Source: Alphaproteobacteria bacterium (GTDB taxonomy: Bacteria > Pseudomonadota > Alphaproteobacteria > Caulobacterales > Maricaulaceae). From it: a stretch of DNA of 64,000 nucleotides. Where the stretch lies: the NCBI GenBank assembly GCA_016124205.1, contig WGOD01000002.1, positions 620,001-684,000 on the forward strand, given 5' to 3'. A program made the position numbers and the translations under genes. Below, piece by piece: positions 61,958 through 64,000 of this stretch. The notes beneath the pieces are model-generated. The model was not told the DNA's origin. It did not search any database and saw only the letters and a program-made list of their open reading frames with translations. Every line of letters starts with the position of its first letter. Position 1 is the first letter of the stretch.

Positions 61958-62956
61958 ATGTCGCGTTTCGCTCTTTTGACCGCCCTTTCCTCACTGGCCC
62001 TGCTCACCGCGTGCGGTGGTCGCGAACCGGAAGCGGCCGAGACCGAAACGGGCCAGGATGACGCCATGGTCGCCGATACGGACATGGCGACCGATACGGG
62101 GCTTGCGCCGCAGGACCCGGCCGATGCGTCTGCGACGGAAGGCACGCTGGAGTGGGCGGTGGCCGGCGAGTGGCGCGGCGAGGACGCGGCGCGCGATGCC
62201 TGGCGGCACCCGCAGGAGACGCTCGAATTCTTCGAGATCGACCCGTCGGGCACGATCGTCGAAATCTGGCCGGGCGGTGGCTGGTATGCACGCATTCTGG
62301 CGCCGTGGATCGCGGCCAATGGCGGCACCTATATCGGTGCAACCTTCCCGGAAACCAGCCCGAGCGAAGCCCGCCGCGAGGCCCGTGCAAATTTCCTGGC
62401 CGAGATGGCCTCCAACCCGGTCTATGGCGAGGTTCAGGCCGGTGATTTCAGCGCCGATGTGGGCGATATCGCCCCGGCCGGCAGCGTGGATGCGGTCCTG
62501 ACCTTCCGCAATGTCCACAACTGGATGGGCGCCGGCTTTGCCGAGCGGGCCTTCGCCGATTTCTATACCGTGCTGCGCCCCGGCGGCGTTCTGGGCGTGG
62601 TCGAGCACCGCCTGCCCGACACCCGCGAGCAGGATCCGCGCGCCTCGACCGGCTATGTGCAGGAAGCCTATGTGATCGCGCTGGCGGAAGAGGCCGGTTT
62701 CGAACTCGTCGGCCGCAGCGATGTGAACGCCAATCCGGCCGACACGGCCGATCATCCGTTCGGGGTCTGGACGCTGCCGCCGGTCGGACGCACCTCGCCC
62801 TTCGGTGAGCCGGAAGATCCGGCCTTTGATCGTGCGCCCTATGACGCGATCGGGGAAAGCGACCGGATGACGCTGCTGTTCCGCAAGCCGCTGCGCGACA
62901 ACACGCCTTCGGATGCCGAGGAGGACACCGGCGACGCGGCAGGCGAGGAAGACTAG
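61958..62956 (+). CDS. Lipoprotein with predicted SAM-dependent methyltransferase domain (COG4798-like)
   Basis: Lipobox MSRFALLTALSSLALLTACGG; ETLEFFEIDPSGTIVEIWPGGGWYARILAPWIAANGGTYIGA; VLTFRNVHNWMGAG. Confidence 0.8.
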   Translation: MSRFALLTALSSLALLTACGGREPEAAETETGQDDAMVADTDMATDTGLAPQDPADASATEGTLEWAVAGEWRGEDAARDAWRHPQETLEFFEIDPSGTIVEIWPGGGWYARILAPWIAANGGTYIGATFPETSPSEARREARANFLAEMASNPVYGEVQAGDFSADVGDIAPAGSVDAVLTFRNVHNWMGAGFAERAFADFYTVLRPGGVLGVVEHRLPDTREQDPRASTGYVQEAYVIALAEEAGFELVGRSDVNANPADTADHPFGVWTLPPVGRTSPFGEPEDPAFDRAPYDAIGESDRMTLLFRKPLRDNTPSDAEEDTGDAAGEED

Positions 62957-63756
62957 GCCCGGCTTGCCGCCGGCGCGAGGATGTCGAGTGCCGCCGCGTG
63001 AAGCTCCGGCGTCGCGGCGGCGACAACCTGTCCGCCATTGTGGGCCGGACGACCTGACCAGTCTGTGATGATGCCCCCTGCCCCGGTCACGACGGGGATC
63101 AGCGCCTGCACGTCGAACGGCTTCAGCCCGGATTCCACGACGAGATCGACGCCGCCCGCTGCCAGCAGGGCATAGGCGTAGGCATCCATGCCGTAACGGG
63201 TCAGGCGGAGTTTCGACCGCAACGTCCCGAAAACTTCGGCTTCCGCGCCATGGAAAAGATAGGGATCGGTCGTCGCCATCAGCGCCTTGTCGAGGCGCGT
63301 GACCCTTGAGACCCGGATTGGCGTCTCGATCCCGCGATGCGTCAGACCCGCCTCATCACCGTTGCCGAAAAAGCGTTCGCCAGTATGCGGCTGGTCGATC
63401 ACGCCGACCCGGGGCAATCCCTCCCGCGTATGGGCGATGAGCACGGTCCAGGCGGTGGTCCCCGCGATGAAGCCCCGCGTGCCATCGATCGGATCGAGCG
63501 TCCAGCCGCGTCCATTCCGGGAGGGCAGCGTGTCGTATTCCTCGCCCAGCACACCGTCGCCGGGGCGGTGTTCGGCGATCAGGCGGCGCATCGCCGCTTC
63601 GGATGCGCGGTCGGCCTCGGTCACGGGATCGAAGGCGCCGGCTTCTTTGTTGTCGACGGCGGTGCCGGCCCGGAAATAGGGCAGGATGGCTTCCCCGGCT
63701 GCATCGGCCAGGCGGAAGGCGAATTCGAGGTCTTCAGACAAGGAAAAGGCGGACAT
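62953..63756 (-). CDS. Inositol monophosphatase family protein, histidinol-phosphatase (HisN)-like
   Basis: DPVTEADRASEAAMRRLI, LGEEY, WTLDPIDGTRGFIAGTTAWTVLIAH. Confidence 0.88.
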   Translation of the reverse strand: MSAFSLSEDLEFAFRLADAAGEAILPYFRAGTAVDNKEAGAFDPVTEADRASEAAMRRLIAEHRPGDGVLGEEYDTLPSRNGRGWTLDPIDGTRGFIAGTTAWTVLIAHTREGLPRVGVIDQPHTGERFFGNGDEAGLTHRGIETPIRVSRVTRLDKALMATTDPYLFHGAEAEVFGTLRSKLRLTRYGMDAYAYALLAAGGVDLVVESGLKPFDVQALIPVVTGAGGIITDWSGRPAHNGGQVVAAATPELHAAALDILAPAASRA

Positions 63757-63803
63757 TGCTGCCCGCCTATCACGCATCCTTGTTGGCTGCCAGAACTCTT
63801 GGT

Positions 63804-64000
63804 TCAGGCGGCGTCGTTGGCCGGTTCACCCGGCTCGAGGGATTTCGCGAGTTCCAGAAGGCGTTTGCGCGGACGTTCGCCGAGCCGGTAATAGGCGCGG
63901 ATCAGGTCCATGGTTTCCTTCTGCGAAAGAATGTCGGCGGCAAGGACAGCCTCGGGCTCGTCCGCGCCTTCGCGGCGCGACAGGCCTTCGTAGAAATACT
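63804..64000 (-). CDS. C-terminal fragment of a protein continuing beyond the window, possibly an XRE-type regulator
   Basis: Open minus-strand frame ending ...ETMDLIRAYYRLGERPRKRLLELAKSLEPGEPANDAA*; no N-terminus available. Confidence 0.4.
   Translation of the reverse strand, partial: YFYEGLSRREGADEPEAVLAADILSQKETMDLIRAYYRLGERPRKRLLELAKSLEPGEPANDAA

Overview
This 64 kb window of GC-rich chromosome looks alphaproteobacterial. It encodes about 60 genes; no rRNA, tRNA, IS element, prophage or CRISPR array was recognised. Ordinary chromosomal blocks are tolB-pal-cpoB-tilS-ftsH-folP, transketolase, yebC, transaldolase, ymdB-like, ahcY, ygfA - 6S RNA - zapA, and cysQ/cysNC/cysD. From ~23.6 to ~58.4 kb there is a surface-glycan and nonulosonic-acid region: GlmS, GlmM, ManC, GalU, Ugd, PMM/PGM, KdsD, several glycosyltransferases and a Wzm/Wzt ABC exporter. 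It also holds a pseudaminic acid pathway (PseB, PseC, PseG, PseI, PseF) in which no PseH acetyltransferase is visible. A TPR-plus-glycosyltransferase protein (FlmG-like architecture) sits between pseB and pseC. A translationally coupled class-III aminotransferase / ATP-grasp / HAD cassette sits directly upstream of pseG, and a 588-aa protein of unknown family sits between pseF and the exporter. These are the best candidates for something undescribed. Non-coding highlights read by eye are a 6S RNA candidate with a pairing closing stem, a four-hairpin ROSE-type RNA thermometer with an RpoH-like promoter upstream of an hsp20 gene, two sigma-54-like promoters, and two families of intergenic inverted repeats. 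All assignments come from reading the sequence; no database search was run.
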